In this document: positions 16,356 through 26,512 of the stretch, piece by piece | Layout of the letters: the number at the start of each line of letters is the position of its first letter | Numbering within the stretch: position 1 is the stretch's first letter | Assembly: GCA_963838235.1 (NCBI GenBank) | Contig: CAWIQJ010000006.1 | Coordinates: 1-64,000, forward strand | Direction of reading: 5' to 3' | Source: JAFECT01 sp963838235 | GTDB taxonomy: Bacteria; Pseudomonadota; Alphaproteobacteria; Caulobacterales; Caulobacteraceae | Length of the DNA stretch: 64,000 nt | Notes under the pieces: generated by a model | Told to the model about the DNA's origin: nothing | The model's database searches: none | The model's input: only the letters and a program-made list of their open reading frames with translations | Made by a program: the position numbers and the translations under genes

Positions 16356-19300
16356 ATGGAGAAAGCGCTAGCGCATTTAGAAACGCATTATCATTTTAAA
16401 GAGTTAATCCTTCCGCCAAAAGAAAAACTAGATGCTATTGAAATGCTTTTATCAGAATGTGAAAAAGGCGTATCTCTGATTCCTTTTAATCATCCGCTAC
16501 GACAGGAGATCGTTTCTCAATTAAAAGCATTTAGAATAAAATTTAAATCTTGCTGCGATATCGCGGGGAACTTAATCAGAAAACTTGCGCAAGAGAATAA
16601 CTATCTGTCAGCGCAGAGGATGACTACTCGCGCAGGCTTAAGTTATTTATCGTATCATAGTCAAGAGACGCAAGATTTATTTAATACGATTAAAAAGTAT
16701 GTCAGCCCCTCTCAACAAGAAGCCATCGATGTGTTAGCTTCTGTCCTGTTAGGCACGAGTCTTACGCCATTAAACTTAATTAAAGAAAAGTTATTCCCTT
16801 TATTTGAAGGATTTGAGGCTCCGCTTGAACATTTAGATGACTTCATTGAATTATTTTTTAAAAAAACTATTCTGCCCACATTACACAGCCCAGAAAGTTA
16901 CCATTTTCAATTACTGGCCAATTACAATCCCAAATGGACAGACAACTGGTTGAGGAAAAAAACGACCTCTTTAGAAGATGCACTTATTTTTCTACGAAGC
17001 ATTTATTCCGGACAAGCTACCCTTGACAATCAAGTGTGCTCAATTAGAGATAAGCCATTTATCTACGATAGACAAACTTTAATTGCACAAATTAAGCTTC
17101 TACAATCCTTTGGTAAACAGGCTCAAAGTAAAAGTTTCTTGGAAAGCTTCTATTCAATCATTACCCAAACAATAAAGGACCAAGGAGATCAGCTTTGTTT
17201 TCATCCTGATTATTTAGCTGGCATCTTAGTTTTAAAGGATGATCAATTAAAAATAACCTATATACAAGCATTGATGGAAAGTTGTATTTCAAAGCAAGCA
17301 TTTGATATTTTACAAAATAAAGAATTAATTGATTATCTCAACGGGAGCCATGCTTTTGAGGCGGTGCGTGACTCTTTACTGGCTTATTTCAAACAGGATC
17401 AGTGGCAATCTGCGCTACAATCTGTCCTTGATCAATTAGAAGATGAAACACTTGCGCAAGAATACCGATATATTTACCTTAAAAATAGGATTGAGCATAA
17501 CGGCTGCCTATTTGATGATAAAGAACTCAAATCCTTAGGCGATGATCTTTCAAAGGCAATAGGACAGGAAAACGAGTTAAATCTATATCAATTGCTTGGG
17601 AGGCAACTTTCATCTGAAGAGGCAATTCCACCTGAGAGCCTTGCATTAATTGACTCATTACTTGCCGCCAATTGGTCACAGAATATACATGGGCTTCGGA
17701 TTTTGTTCGAGGAAAAGCGGCAGTTACTGGTTGCTCAAAGCGAAGTCGCCTTTGAAATCAAAGAGCTCCTGAATAGGATCAAGCTTCATCATTTTGAGGA
17801 AGCCTTGACTAAAATTCGTGAGCATATTTTATTATCAACGACTCAAAATAAGCGCTCAACACTTCATTTTGATATTGTTTTAGGATTCTTAAACGAGCTT
17901 GCGCATCTCCATCAAGAAAATAAACTAAAGGAAGATTTAGGATCACCAGAGCAAAAAGCCAAATGGGCTTTTTACAAGGCGTTAAAACAGGCTATTCATG
18001 CCGCTCAATGGGAAGAGCGCGAAACCAGTCAGACTAAAAAAGATGCCTGGCTATTAGGCTTTGCACAAATTGAAAAAAATAATCCCCCTGGCACGCATCC
18101 CTTAGGCTATTTTTTCTTAAGTGTGATAGAGCTCAATAAAATGAATGCCAAACCCCAAAAAGCGTTGGAAACCTTATTATCAATTTATAAAAAGATAGAA
18201 GATAACCTTTCAGCTATTGAGAAAAAGGCGTTTAGCTCTTTACTCAATCTGTTAACCGGGAAATGGATTCCAGAAAGGATAGAACAAGTTAACGAAATAA
18301 TGGAAATTTTATTATCAGACTTAACGTCTTCGCCAGAGGACATGAGTAAAATGAGTAAACTGATATTAAAGATGTTTTTATTGCCCCAAGTTGATAACGT
18401 GAAACACCCCGCAATGGGTTTAGCAAAAACCATTGATCCTGCGCTTTATGATAAATTAATGACAAAAGAAAAAGAAATAATGGAAGGGCACCTTAGTTTG
18501 CTAGATGAGGTATTGAGCGGTTCCTTTCGTTTTAATGCGGCTAAAACCATGTGGATTAATGGTAAAGCGATGCAGCCGTCTTTATCGTTATGTCTAGATG
18601 CGATCTCAAGCATCCGATATTTCTGCCAATTGCAACAATCGCAATTGAGGGATTCGTCTTCTACCCCCCCTGTTCATGAGTTTTTACAAACTTTAAATAC
18701 AAGGGTAGGACAATACCTAGAAAAGTGTAATAAAAGGGGGAAACTGGACATAACATTTTTACCCCTCATAGAAGCATTAGGCAACGAACGACTACTTGAC
18801 ACCTATCTGTGTAGCTTAATGGAAGGGTTTTTAAAAAATAATCAAGCGGTGGCAAAATTAAAAGATAACCAGACAATCTTTCCGCATCTAAACAGGCCCT
18901 GCATACAAGCGATGATTGCAGCTACTTTGATTAAAAATATCAAAAGTGAAAATGAAATAGACGATTTTGCTTCTAACAATTCATTGCAGGAAAATCAATT
19001 GAGCAATGAAAAGGTATTTTTACTATTAGATTTAATTCCAGATGAAAATAAACCGCCCATCTTAAGTCTCGTTGCCTCTCATGCACAATGGGATGTCAAA
19101 TGGTCCAACTATCTTGGGAGGTTCGCACAGGATGAAACGAATCAACGGTATCGGTGCCTTTTTCTCAATAATTTTTTTTCTGATTTAGATTTTTCAGAAC
19201 AAAATGCATCACTTTTACCTTCTGCTACTTTTCAAGATTTTGATAAAACCTATGGCCCAGAAAATTTACCCCTGGTTTTCAAATTAATGGAAGATTACCT

Positions 19301-20276
19301 CGCAAACGAGGCGAATAAAGAAAAAGAGGTCGGATATCAGTTTATCCTTTCTTCTTTAAAAGAGGCACCCATCTTTAGCCCCTGGCAAAAGCTTCGTGAA
19401 AGTGCCCAAGCAAAAATCTCGATACTTGAAAATAAATCCAACATAAAAGAAACTATCAATGAATTTAAGGCAATGATCCAGGATAAAGAATATTTAGCCG
19501 CCAGAAGTAAAATTAAACAATGGGTTAGGAACACGACAACCTATTCACAAACAGCGCCGGAATTTATTCATAATCAGCATTTGCTGGAAAGTGGCAAGAT
19601 CATCCTAAAAGAACATCTTCTTAAGAAACTCATTCCTCAAAAAGCGACGTTTAATATCGCTATCCTGCGAGATTTTATTTTAGTGGCGCTGCCAAAAGAT
19701 GAAGAGAAAACAGCTTTGAGAGCGCTTTGTAATGAAAACAGTCCCCATCGTTTCCACTCAAAAAATCTAGACAGTGCCAGGTTGTATCAATGCTTAGTTG
19801 AGTTTGAACGAAAAGCCGTGTCCCATCTTCAAAAATCCTTGCCTAAATGGGGTTGCCTAGAGGAGTTAATTGAGATTTCACAGCGGTATTCTCTTTATAA
19901 CCTGTCTCGCCTTAAAGAAAAAGGACCCAGGAAAACTTATGAAGTTGCCAAAGAAAAAGCAGCATTCTATCTTAAGCATCAAAAAACGTTAGATCCCGTT
20001 TTAAGTGCAATTCGATCCGCACGAGATCATTTTACCAGAACAATAGAACAAATGTGTCGTTGTCATGCCAACAAATTAAACAGGGATCAAAACATCCCTC
20101 ACCTTGAACGTTTCCAAACTTATTTGGATAAAACAATGGCACAGTGGCACGTTAAAAATGAATCACCCTTCAACTTCTTTCATTTCTTTGCCAAGAAGCC
20201 TTCAAATGAGGTGACCAATCTGGAAGAGGATTGGGTCGTGATAGATCTTCCGCCCATGGTTAGTTCAAAAGGATAG
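16356..20276 (+). CDS. Unrecognised very large helical protein (about 1306 residues) in the trb operon
   Basis: Start taken at the ATG at 16356; a TTG at 16323 would overlap the previous gene. The composition is that of an alpha-solenoid: continuous amphipathic helices, no signal peptide and no membrane segment. The C-terminus changes character: HFTRTIEQMCRCHAN, then FNFFHFFAKK and the acidic/hydrophobic tail EEDWVVIDLPPMVSSKG. Its stop is 5 bases from the trbB start, so it is co-translated with the secretion genes. Size, solenoid fold and position suggest a transferred substrate or scaffold of the trb machine (inference). I know no trb operon with this gene. Confidence 0.6.
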   Translation: MEKALAHLETHYHFKELILPPKEKLDAIEMLLSECEKGVSLIPFNHPLRQEIVSQLKAFRIKFKSCCDIAGNLIRKLAQENNYLSAQRMTTRAGLSYLSYHSQETQDLFNTIKKYVSPSQQEAIDVLASVLLGTSLTPLNLIKEKLFPLFEGFEAPLEHLDDFIELFFKKTILPTLHSPESYHFQLLANYNPKWTDNWLRKKTTSLEDALIFLRSIYSGQATLDNQVCSIRDKPFIYDRQTLIAQIKLLQSFGKQAQSKSFLESFYSIITQTIKDQGDQLCFHPDYLAGILVLKDDQLKITYIQALMESCISKQAFDILQNKELIDYLNGSHAFEAVRDSLLAYFKQDQWQSALQSVLDQLEDETLAQEYRYIYLKNRIEHNGCLFDDKELKSLGDDLSKAIGQENELNLYQLLGRQLSSEEAIPPESLALIDSLLAANWSQNIHGLRILFEEKRQLLVAQSEVAFEIKELLNRIKLHHFEEALTKIREHILLSTTQNKRSTLHFDIVLGFLNELAHLHQENKLKEDLGSPEQKAKWAFYKALKQAIHAAQWEERETSQTKKDAWLLGFAQIEKNNPPGTHPLGYFFLSVIELNKMNAKPQKALETLLSIYKKIEDNLSAIEKKAFSSLLNLLTGKWIPERIEQVNEIMEILLSDLTSSPEDMSKMSKLILKMFLLPQVDNVKHPAMGLAKTIDPALYDKLMTKEKEIMEGHLSLLDEVLSGSFRFNAAKTMWINGKAMQPSLSLCLDAISSIRYFCQLQQSQLRDSSSTPPVHEFLQTLNTRVGQYLEKCNKRGKLDITFLPLIEALGNERLLDTYLCSLMEGFLKNNQAVAKLKDNQTIFPHLNRPCIQAMIAATLIKNIKSENEIDDFASNNSLQENQLSNEKVFLLLDLIPDENKPPILSLVASHAQWDVKWSNYLGRFAQDETNQRYRCLFLNNFFSDLDFSEQNASLLPSATFQDFDKTYGPENLPLVFKLMEDYLANEANKEKEVGYQFILSSLKEAPIFSPWQKLRESAQAKISILENKSNIKETINEFKAMIQDKEYLAARSKIKQWVRNTTTYSQTAPEFIHNQHLLESGKIILKEHLLKKLIPQKATFNIAILRDFILVALPKDEEKTALRALCNENSPHRFHSKNLDSARLYQCLVEFERKAVSHLQKSLPKWGCLEELIEISQRYSLYNLSRLKEKGPRKTYEVAKEKAAFYLKHQKTLDPVLSAIRSARDHFTRTIEQMCRCHANKLNRDQNIPHLERFQTYLDKTMAQWHVKNESPFNFFHFFAKKPSNEVTNLEEDWVVIDLPPMVSSKG

Positions 20277-20281
20277 GAAAA

Positions 20282-21244
20282 GTGCTTGATAATCGGGTTA
20301 TCGAAAAATTAGTACGGGATATGGATAGCCTCATGGGATATTTAAAGGATGAGGATGTTCAGGAGGTCATGCTCAATCCTAACAAAGCGCTTTGGGTGGA
20401 TACGGTTTCTAAAGGCATGCTGCCTATCGGCTCCATGGAAGGCCATGTTGCTCAAAGCATTATTTTCGGCATTGCAGGAATCATAGGGAAAGTGGTGTCC
20501 AGCAGCTATCCTATTCTAGAAGCAGAGCTGCCTAAGGTCTGCGGCTTAAATGGAGAGCGATTCACCGCGCAGCTTCCGCCTATTGTCAGGCTACCCAGCT
20601 TCACCATTAGGAAACGATCAAAACATCATTTTTTGTTAGCTGATTATGTCGCAACAAACCGCCTTTCCGCTCAGGATGCTCAAATTATTAAAAATTGGAT
20701 TAGGCAGCGCAAAAATATTTTGGTAGCAGGCAGCCCTGGATCAGGTAAAACAACTTTTACGAATGCCCTTATTCAAGAGGCCGTCCTGCTCAATGCGAAA
20801 GAGCGTTTCATCCTATTAGAGGATGTGGCAGAACTTGCGTGTCTTGGGGAAAATAAACTATCCCTTCTCACCAGTTGCTCTATTTCCATGCGTGATTTAT
20901 TAAAAATTGCAGTTCGATCACGCCCCGATCGGATTATTGTGGGGGAAGTGCGCGGGCAAGAAGCCTATGACATGCTAAAAGCTTGGAATATAGGGTGCTC
21001 AGGGGGTATGGGGACGCTGCATGCCAGCGGGGCCCAAGAAGCAACCCAAAGGCTTATTGACCTTTCGATAGAAAGTGGTCTGACTATGCCGCCTATTTCC
21101 TTGATGTGCCAAACCTTGGGTGCCATCATCTTTGTGGATCGCTCAAACGAGCAAAGCGGCTTTATTAAAGAATTAGCCCTCGTTGAAGGCTATGAAAATG
21201 GCCGATTTCAATTAAAACACTTCGGGAGAAGTGCGATGACATAA
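20282..21244 (+). CDS. trbB: TrbB/VirB11-type secretion ATPase
   Basis: 320 residues, GTG start five bases after the preceding stop. The N-terminal domain (VMLNPNKALWVDT, RFTAQLPPIV, FTIRKRSKHHF) is TrbB-like. Walker A is AGSPGSGKTTFTN, the Asp box follows at LLEDVAELAC, Walker B at RPDRIIVGEVRGQEAYDML, and the His box at GTLHASGAQEA. It forms a hexamer at the inner membrane that powers pilus assembly and transfer. All catalytic motifs are intact. It heads the conserved trbBCDEJLFGI order. Confidence 0.93.
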   Translation: MLDNRVIEKLVRDMDSLMGYLKDEDVQEVMLNPNKALWVDTVSKGMLPIGSMEGHVAQSIIFGIAGIIGKVVSSSYPILEAELPKVCGLNGERFTAQLPPIVRLPSFTIRKRSKHHFLLADYVATNRLSAQDAQIIKNWIRQRKNILVAGSPGSGKTTFTNALIQEAVLLNAKERFILLEDVAELACLGENKLSLLTSCSISMRDLLKIAVRSRPDRIIVGEVRGQEAYDMLKAWNIGCSGGMGTLHASGAQEATQRLIDLSIESGLTMPPISLMCQTLGAIIFVDRSNEQSGFIKELALVEGYENGRFQLKHFGRSAMT

Positions 21245-21328
21245 ATCAACGATTAAGGAAGGGGGCAGGCGTGTCATGGCTAAATGGGCGCACCTGCCCA
21301 AGTAGAAACCTGAAAATAGGAATCACCG

Positions 21329-21646
21329 ATGTATCATAACAAATTTTTTTGCGCCCTCAAAAGAGGAAAGCTCATCTTTTGCGCCTTACTTTTATCCTTT
21401 AATGGTCTGGCTTCTACCTCGGGGAATTTGCCCTTTAACCGCGCATTAGATGTTTTTAAAACTAATTTCACTGCCGCTTTGTTTGTCATTTTATTCATAC
21501 TGTGGATTGCCACCATGGTCATGATGGCATTTGGGGAATGGACTGATGGCGTCAAGCGGATTTTAAATATTTTATGCTGGGGATCACTTGCCTTAGCAGG
21601 ACCGACGCTGCTGACCACACTCTTTGGTGTGGGCGCGCTCATTTAA
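21329..21646 (+). CDS. trbC: TrbC/VirB2-type pilin
   Basis: 105 residues. A signal peptide (LIFCALLLSFNGLAS) is followed by two hydrophobic helices (FTAALFVILFILWIATMVMM and ILCWGSLALAGPTLLTTLFG) with a short basic loop, the layout of TrbC/VirB2 pilins that are processed and polymerised into the conjugative pilus. Between trbB and trbD as expected. Confidence 0.85.
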   Translation: MYHNKFFCALKRGKLIFCALLLSFNGLASTSGNLPFNRALDVFKTNFTAALFVILFILWIATMVMMAFGEWTDGVKRILNILCWGSLALAGPTLLTTLFGVGALI

Positions 21647-21657
21647 GGATAACAAAA

Positions 21658-21987
21658 ATGCGTGGTACCCCTATCCCTTACTTTAATGCGCTAAATCGCG
21701 TCTCCCTTTTAATGGGTGTTGAGCGAAAGCTCTTTTTTATCCTCTTGACCTTGGCTACATTGATCTCTTTCTCATCGCTCTTTAGACCCATCATGCTGAT
21801 TTTAGCAGGCATACTCTTTATAGGGGGACTGGTCATGGGAAGGTGCCTTGCGCGAAGTGATACCCATTTTATCAGCGTTTATTCTCGCCATCTACTTTAT
21901 CAAAAAAACTATGATCCCCTACCCTCTTTACTCGCCCCTATTTTGAAGCTTGAAAAGAGTGTTCCCCACTTTTCAAGTAGAAGATGA
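21658..21987 (+). CDS. trbD: TrbD/VirB3-type inner-membrane protein
   Basis: 109 residues from the ATG at 21658, 11 bases after trbC. It begins RGTPIPYFNALNRVSLLMGV, the TrbD signature of a short amphipathic start with Pro and Asn, then one or two membrane helices (LFFILLTLATLISF, IMLILAGILFIGGLVMG). It works with the TrbE ATPase. The stop is 3 bases ahead of trbE. Confidence 0.88.
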   Translation: MRGTPIPYFNALNRVSLLMGVERKLFFILLTLATLISFSSLFRPIMLILAGILFIGGLVMGRCLARSDTHFISVYSRHLLYQKNYDPLPSLLAPILKLEKSVPHFSSRR

Positions 21988-21990
21988 ACC

Positions 21991-24447
21991 ATGAACGCTT
22001 TAACGAATCTCTCAAGTAAAGCAAAGCAAGGCAGCCTTAGCTGTTTGCTTAATTATGCCCATTTTGTAGAAGAGGGGATTCTCATGAATAAGGATGGGGC
22101 CTTTTTGATGAGCTTTGAATACCAAGCCCCTGACCTTGATTCTGCAACACCGGAAGAACATGATGCGTTAACACAAGTGCTCTCTCGGATGATGCTCATT
22201 TTAGATGATGGCTGGATGCTACATTGTGATGAAATCCGCCTACCCTCAACCTCCTATGTCGAAGAGGGCCACTTTCCAGATCCGGTTTCGCAATTAATTG
22301 ACAAAGAGCGCCGCCATATTTATCAAGAAGAAGGGGTGCATTTTGAAAATATTCAGGTGCTCACCTTTGTTTGGAAATTTCCACAAGAAATCGCCAGGGC
22401 AACCCGATTTTTATTCATAGAGGGTCTGCCCAAAGAAAAAGATCACTCTTTAACCAGCCTTCTTAAAATTTTTAAGGAAACTTTAGAGCGGTGTGAAGGG
22501 TTACTTAAAAGTCATCTCCAATTAAATCCTTTAAGCAGCCAGGAAATGATGCGCTTTTTGACCCTGTGCATTCAAGGTGAGCTCCTTCCCGTAAAAGTCC
22601 CACCCTTGGGCTGCTATGTGGATGTTGCCTTAGCACGAAAGCCCTTAAGGGGTGGCTACTTACCTCGAATTGGCAACAAGCATATTTATGTCATCTCTCT
22701 TCTTGGCTATTTAAATAGCGAAACCCTACCCGGACTTTTGCAAGAGATTGGTACCTATCCTTTAGTATACCGCTGGTCTAATCGCTTTATTGCCTTAAGC
22801 CATCAAAGTGCTGATTTGGAAATTAAACGCATTGAGCGCAATTGGCACAATAAGGCCAAAGGGTTAGTTGGCTTGATCAAAGAAACCTTATTCAATACCC
22901 CTTCCAAACTCAATCAAGATGCGCTGTTAATGATGGAACAATCCCAAGAAGCCAGGGCCTATAACAGTTCTCAATCAGTTAGGTTTGGCTACTTGACGAG
23001 CTGCATTGTTTTAATGCATGAAGAGTCTGCTATTTTGCAAGAAGCCAGTAAAAACATCTCAAGTTATATAGAGCAGGTCGGATTTAGCACGCTCAAGGAA
23101 ACGGCTAATTCCTTAGATGCCTGGCGAGGCAGCCTGCCTGGGCATGGCAGCTGCCAAGCCAGGCGTCTTTTGATGGGAAGACTCAATGCCGCCCATTGCC
23201 TTCCCTTCCATCATATCTGGACAGGCAGGCAAGCGGCGGCCAAAGAGTCCCTACTGCCAAAGGATGCGCCACCTGTTTTTTATGGGGTAACCTTAGGGCA
23301 AACCCCTTTTCGCTACCATATGGATATCCAAGATGTGGGGCATCAAATTATTCTAGGCCCAACGGGCGCTGGCAAATCCACTTTTCTTGACCTGTTGATT
23401 GCCCAATTCTTGCGATATCAGGGCGCTCAACTCTTTATTTTTGATAAAGACTTCTCCCACTGCGCCCTAACCCATGCCTTGGGCGGAAATCATTATAATA
23501 TTGGACAAGATACGAACTCCTTTAGCCCGCTTACGGACTTAGCCACACCACTTGAACAGATGCGGGCGCAAGAATTTGTTGAAAATTTATGCCTGCTTCA
23601 AAACATTCCCCTGGTGCCGGAGGCACGAACTGCCATCCACCAGGCGCTAAGTGCCATGCGTCTTGATCTTGAGTGCCGAAGCTTAAGCGTTTTGGTCAAT
23701 TTAATTCAGCATGAGGGCGTGCGCCAAGCCCTTAACTACTACACCCAAGCGGGGCAAATGAGCTTGCTTGATGGGCAAAAGGATACGCTCAAAACAGGAA
23801 CCCTACAGACTTTTGAAATGAACACCCTCTTGTCCTTGAAACCTGAAAATTATGTGCCCGTTCTCCTTACTCTCTTTGATCAAATTGAAAGCCACTTGGA
23901 AAAAAATGCCGCCAGGCACCCTACCCTCATTATTTTAGAGGAAGCGTGGCTTTACCTGACCCATCCCATTTTTGAAAGCAAAATTCGAGATTGGTTAAAG
24001 ACCTTGCGTAAGAAAAATGCGCGGGTCGTCTTGGCCACCCAATCCTTATCCGATCTCTATGATCCAACGACCAAAACCTTAACCCAAGTGACCGCCACTT
24101 TGTTAGAGTCTTGTCCAACTAAAGTTTATTTACCCAATTTAAAAATGGATCTGGAGGCGAAAGCCCTTTACCAAAAAATGGGCTTAAATGAGCGGCAAAT
24201 TGATATCATTGGCCGCTTAGCTATCCCTAAGCACCATTACTATGTCACAACGCCTGAAGGCAGTCGTCTTATCCATTTAGGCTTATCTCATACCCCCTTA
24301 GCACGTGCCTTTATTGGCCTATCTAAAGAGAAAAGCGATCAGTTAATTGCCTGCTGCCAACAACACCAGGGCGACAGTTGGCTGACCCATTGGCTGGATC
24401 AGCATCACATCCACTTAGGAGAAGGCGATGAGTCAGTCTTTTTTTAG
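21991..24447 (+). CDS. trbE: TrbE/VirB4-type secretion ATPase
   Basis: 818 residues, normal for TrbE. N-terminal CagE/TrbE region, then a C-terminal ATPase with Walker A LGPTGAGKSTFLD and Walker B LIILEEAWLYL, and ARVVLATQSLSDL behind it. It is the largest motor of the type IV system, sited at the inner membrane. Intact, with no frameshift. Its 3' end overlaps trbJ by 20 bases. Confidence 0.95.
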   Translation: MNALTNLSSKAKQGSLSCLLNYAHFVEEGILMNKDGAFLMSFEYQAPDLDSATPEEHDALTQVLSRMMLILDDGWMLHCDEIRLPSTSYVEEGHFPDPVSQLIDKERRHIYQEEGVHFENIQVLTFVWKFPQEIARATRFLFIEGLPKEKDHSLTSLLKIFKETLERCEGLLKSHLQLNPLSSQEMMRFLTLCIQGELLPVKVPPLGCYVDVALARKPLRGGYLPRIGNKHIYVISLLGYLNSETLPGLLQEIGTYPLVYRWSNRFIALSHQSADLEIKRIERNWHNKAKGLVGLIKETLFNTPSKLNQDALLMMEQSQEARAYNSSQSVRFGYLTSCIVLMHEESAILQEASKNISSYIEQVGFSTLKETANSLDAWRGSLPGHGSCQARRLLMGRLNAAHCLPFHHIWTGRQAAAKESLLPKDAPPVFYGVTLGQTPFRYHMDIQDVGHQIILGPTGAGKSTFLDLLIAQFLRYQGAQLFIFDKDFSHCALTHALGGNHYNIGQDTNSFSPLTDLATPLEQMRAQEFVENLCLLQNIPLVPEARTAIHQALSAMRLDLECRSLSVLVNLIQHEGVRQALNYYTQAGQMSLLDGQKDTLKTGTLQTFEMNTLLSLKPENYVPVLLTLFDQIESHLEKNAARHPTLIILEEAWLYLTHPIFESKIRDWLKTLRKKNARVVLATQSLSDLYDPTTKTLTQVTATLLESCPTKVYLPNLKMDLEAKALYQKMGLNERQIDIIGRLAIPKHHYYVTTPEGSRLIHLGLSHTPLARAFIGLSKEKSDQLIACCQQHQGDSWLTHWLDQHHIHLGEGDESVFF

Positions 24448-25117
24448 CGTTTTTATTGGCTTTCTTTGTCTTTTTCTTATTCCAAGAGAAAGCGATGCCG
24501 CGGCTGTCATCGTGTTTGACCCCGGCGTCTTTGCGCGATTGGGGTCAGAAGCGTTGCAACTGCAAAATCAATTAACGGTCTTAAAGCAACACTTAAACGC
24601 GATTAAACAACTGAACCCCAGTCAATTTAAATGGAGTAATGCCCAAGACCTGATTAACCAATTAGGCGGAATCATGGAGCAATCAAGTGGCCTATCCTAT
24701 AGCGCCAAAAATCTGGATAAAGAATTTAGGCAACTCTTTCCTGGTTTTCTACCCCCCATCAATTTTGATAAAACTTACGAGAGGCGCACTGCCAATGCCT
24801 TGGGGACCCTCAATGGGGTGCTCAAGATGTTAGGTAAAAGCGCCGAAAATTTCCAGAAAGAAAATGCGCTTCTCACCTTCTTGCAAGCCCAAGAGAAAGG
24901 TGCTTCAGGGCAAACCCAAGCCATTCAAGCAGCCGCTCAAATTGCCTCCGAACAAGTGAGCCAATTGCAACTGCTCAGGCAAACCTTGATGGCGCAAACC
25001 ACAGCGCAAAGTGCTTACTTTGCCAACCAAATTCAAAATGAAGCCAGCTCAAAAGCCCAGCTTAAACAACTGATTAAATCAGGGAAGACGAAAGCCTCAG
25101 CCTATTGGCCACGGTGA
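24428..25117 (+). CDS. trbJ: TrbJ/VirB5-type periplasmic protein
   Basis: 229 residues. The signal peptide ends around ESDAAA; the mature part opens VIVFDPGVFARLG, the usual TrbJ start, followed by long helices rich in Gln/Leu (LQNQLTVLKQHLNAIKQL; QLQLLRQTLMAQTTAQSAYF). The family forms a minor pilus component and is linked to entry exclusion and contact. Overlap with trbE implies coupled translation. GGAG precedes the ATG. Confidence 0.88.
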   Translation: MSQSFFSVFIGFLCLFLIPRESDAAAVIVFDPGVFARLGSEALQLQNQLTVLKQHLNAIKQLNPSQFKWSNAQDLINQLGGIMEQSSGLSYSAKNLDKEFRQLFPGFLPPINFDKTYERRTANALGTLNGVLKMLGKSAENFQKENALLTFLQAQEKGASGQTQAIQAAAQIASEQVSQLQLLRQTLMAQTTAQSAYFANQIQNEASSKAQLKQLIKSGKTKASAYWPR

Positions 25118-25161
25118 CTACGCAATTGATATCAACCAAATAAAAATGAACTAGGGAAGTG

Positions 25162-26355
25162 ATGGGAATATTTTCGCAAGTCACCACGCATTTTATTGAG
25201 ACCTTCAGTCGCTTCTCCCATCAGTTTCTCATCTGGGGGCAAGCTATTTTTGCAGGGCTTCTGGCATTAAATGTGAGCTGGCTGTGCCTTTGGTATGCTT
25301 TTGATAAAGACTGCTTTACAAAAAGCTTATCTAGCTTTTTGAAAAGATTCATGAGCATGATGATTTTTTATACCTTGATGCTCCATCCCAATTGGTTGTT
25401 ATCCCTGTTAACGACCAGCCATTTTATGGGCAAAGCCATTACCCATATTCCTTTAGATCCTTCCTCACTCATTAGCATGGGGATTGCCTTAAGTAATAAG
25501 ACCTTGGCGCCTATTTTGGAATCAAGCCTCCTAAGCTTGGGATTTAGCGCCCTCGTTATTTTAATTGTGTATTTAGTGATTAATTTTACCTTTATCAGTA
25601 TTGCCTTGGAATTAGCCTTAACCTTGATTACGACAACTGCCCTCATTTCTATTTCGCCCTTTTTCTTAAGTTTTGGGGCATTAGGGGCAACCTCTCCCAT
25701 CGCCAGGCAAACCTTAGATATCATTCTAGGCAATTGCTTTCGGATGCTCGGCATTTATTTAGTGGTTGGGGCAGGCAGTACCACCATACAAAACATTATC
25801 AATGCAATACCTAATGAACTGGTTTCCTTTGACCAGTATATTTGGATCGTCTCCTCTTGCTTATTGTTCTGGTTACTTTCTAAAAATTTACCCAGTCAAT
25901 TAGCCCGTATTGCCACCATCGCTGTACAAGAACCCCAAGGAACCGATAGCAGTGCCTTAGCCGCTTCAGTGCTTCAAGGAGGCAATCAAGCGGCTAAGGC
26001 CCTTTCTCTTGCTAAAGGCGCCCTATCCTTAACTGGCGTCCCACAATTGGCAAAAGTGGCAGCAAGTAGTGCCTATAATGCGGTGATGCAGGTGGCTAAA
26101 CAGAAAAAAGATGGCCACGCACTTCCTGAGAGTGTCGTCAAGGCAGTCACCAAGACAGGTCTTGACTTAACAAAAGCGGGTTTCCAAACAGTAGGGGATC
26201 ATATCAAGCAGTGTGCCAATAAAAGCGTAGGCGGCCCCGGGATAGCGCAGTCGCATGCGCACATCCAAGGGGTTGCAAGGCGTATTTATACCCAAGCTGA
26301 AACCGCGCGCAGGCAAGCCTTTCATGATCAATCCAAGCTCAATCCTTCTGGCTAA
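25162..26355 (+). CDS. trbL: TrbL/VirB6-type polytopic membrane protein
   Basis: About 397 residues. Five to seven membrane helices between about 20 and 250 (GQAIFAGLLALNVSWLCLWY, LSLGFSALVILIVYLVINFT, LALTLITTTALISISPFFLS), then a soluble Ala/Gln-rich tail, the TrbL layout. It forms part of the inner-membrane channel. ATG at 25162 (a GTG at 25159 is in frame). Just past its stop another frame continues with the tail later cut by an IS66 remnant, so the original protein may have been longer. Confidence 0.88.
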   Translation: MGIFSQVTTHFIETFSRFSHQFLIWGQAIFAGLLALNVSWLCLWYAFDKDCFTKSLSSFLKRFMSMMIFYTLMLHPNWLLSLLTTSHFMGKAITHIPLDPSSLISMGIALSNKTLAPILESSLLSLGFSALVILIVYLVINFTFISIALELALTLITTTALISISPFFLSFGALGATSPIARQTLDIILGNCFRMLGIYLVVGAGSTTIQNIINAIPNELVSFDQYIWIVSSCLLFWLLSKNLPSQLARIATIAVQEPQGTDSSALAASVLQGGNQAAKALSLAKGALSLTGVPQLAKVAASSAYNAVMQVAKQKKDGHALPESVVKAVTKTGLDLTKAGFQTVGDHIKQCANKSVGGPGIAQSHAHIQGVARRIYTQAETARRQAFHDQSKLNPSG

Positions 26356-26512
26356 CATCTTATTTTTTTGCCGGTTCCTCTCCTGAACAAAATTATTCTT
26401 ATTCAAGCGAGGGCGTCAATCACTCATCAAAGCAAGAGAAGTCACAAACGACAAAGCCCACTGAAAAAGGCAAGGGTGAAGAACAAATGCAAAACCCTGC
26501 TTCTAAAGCTTA

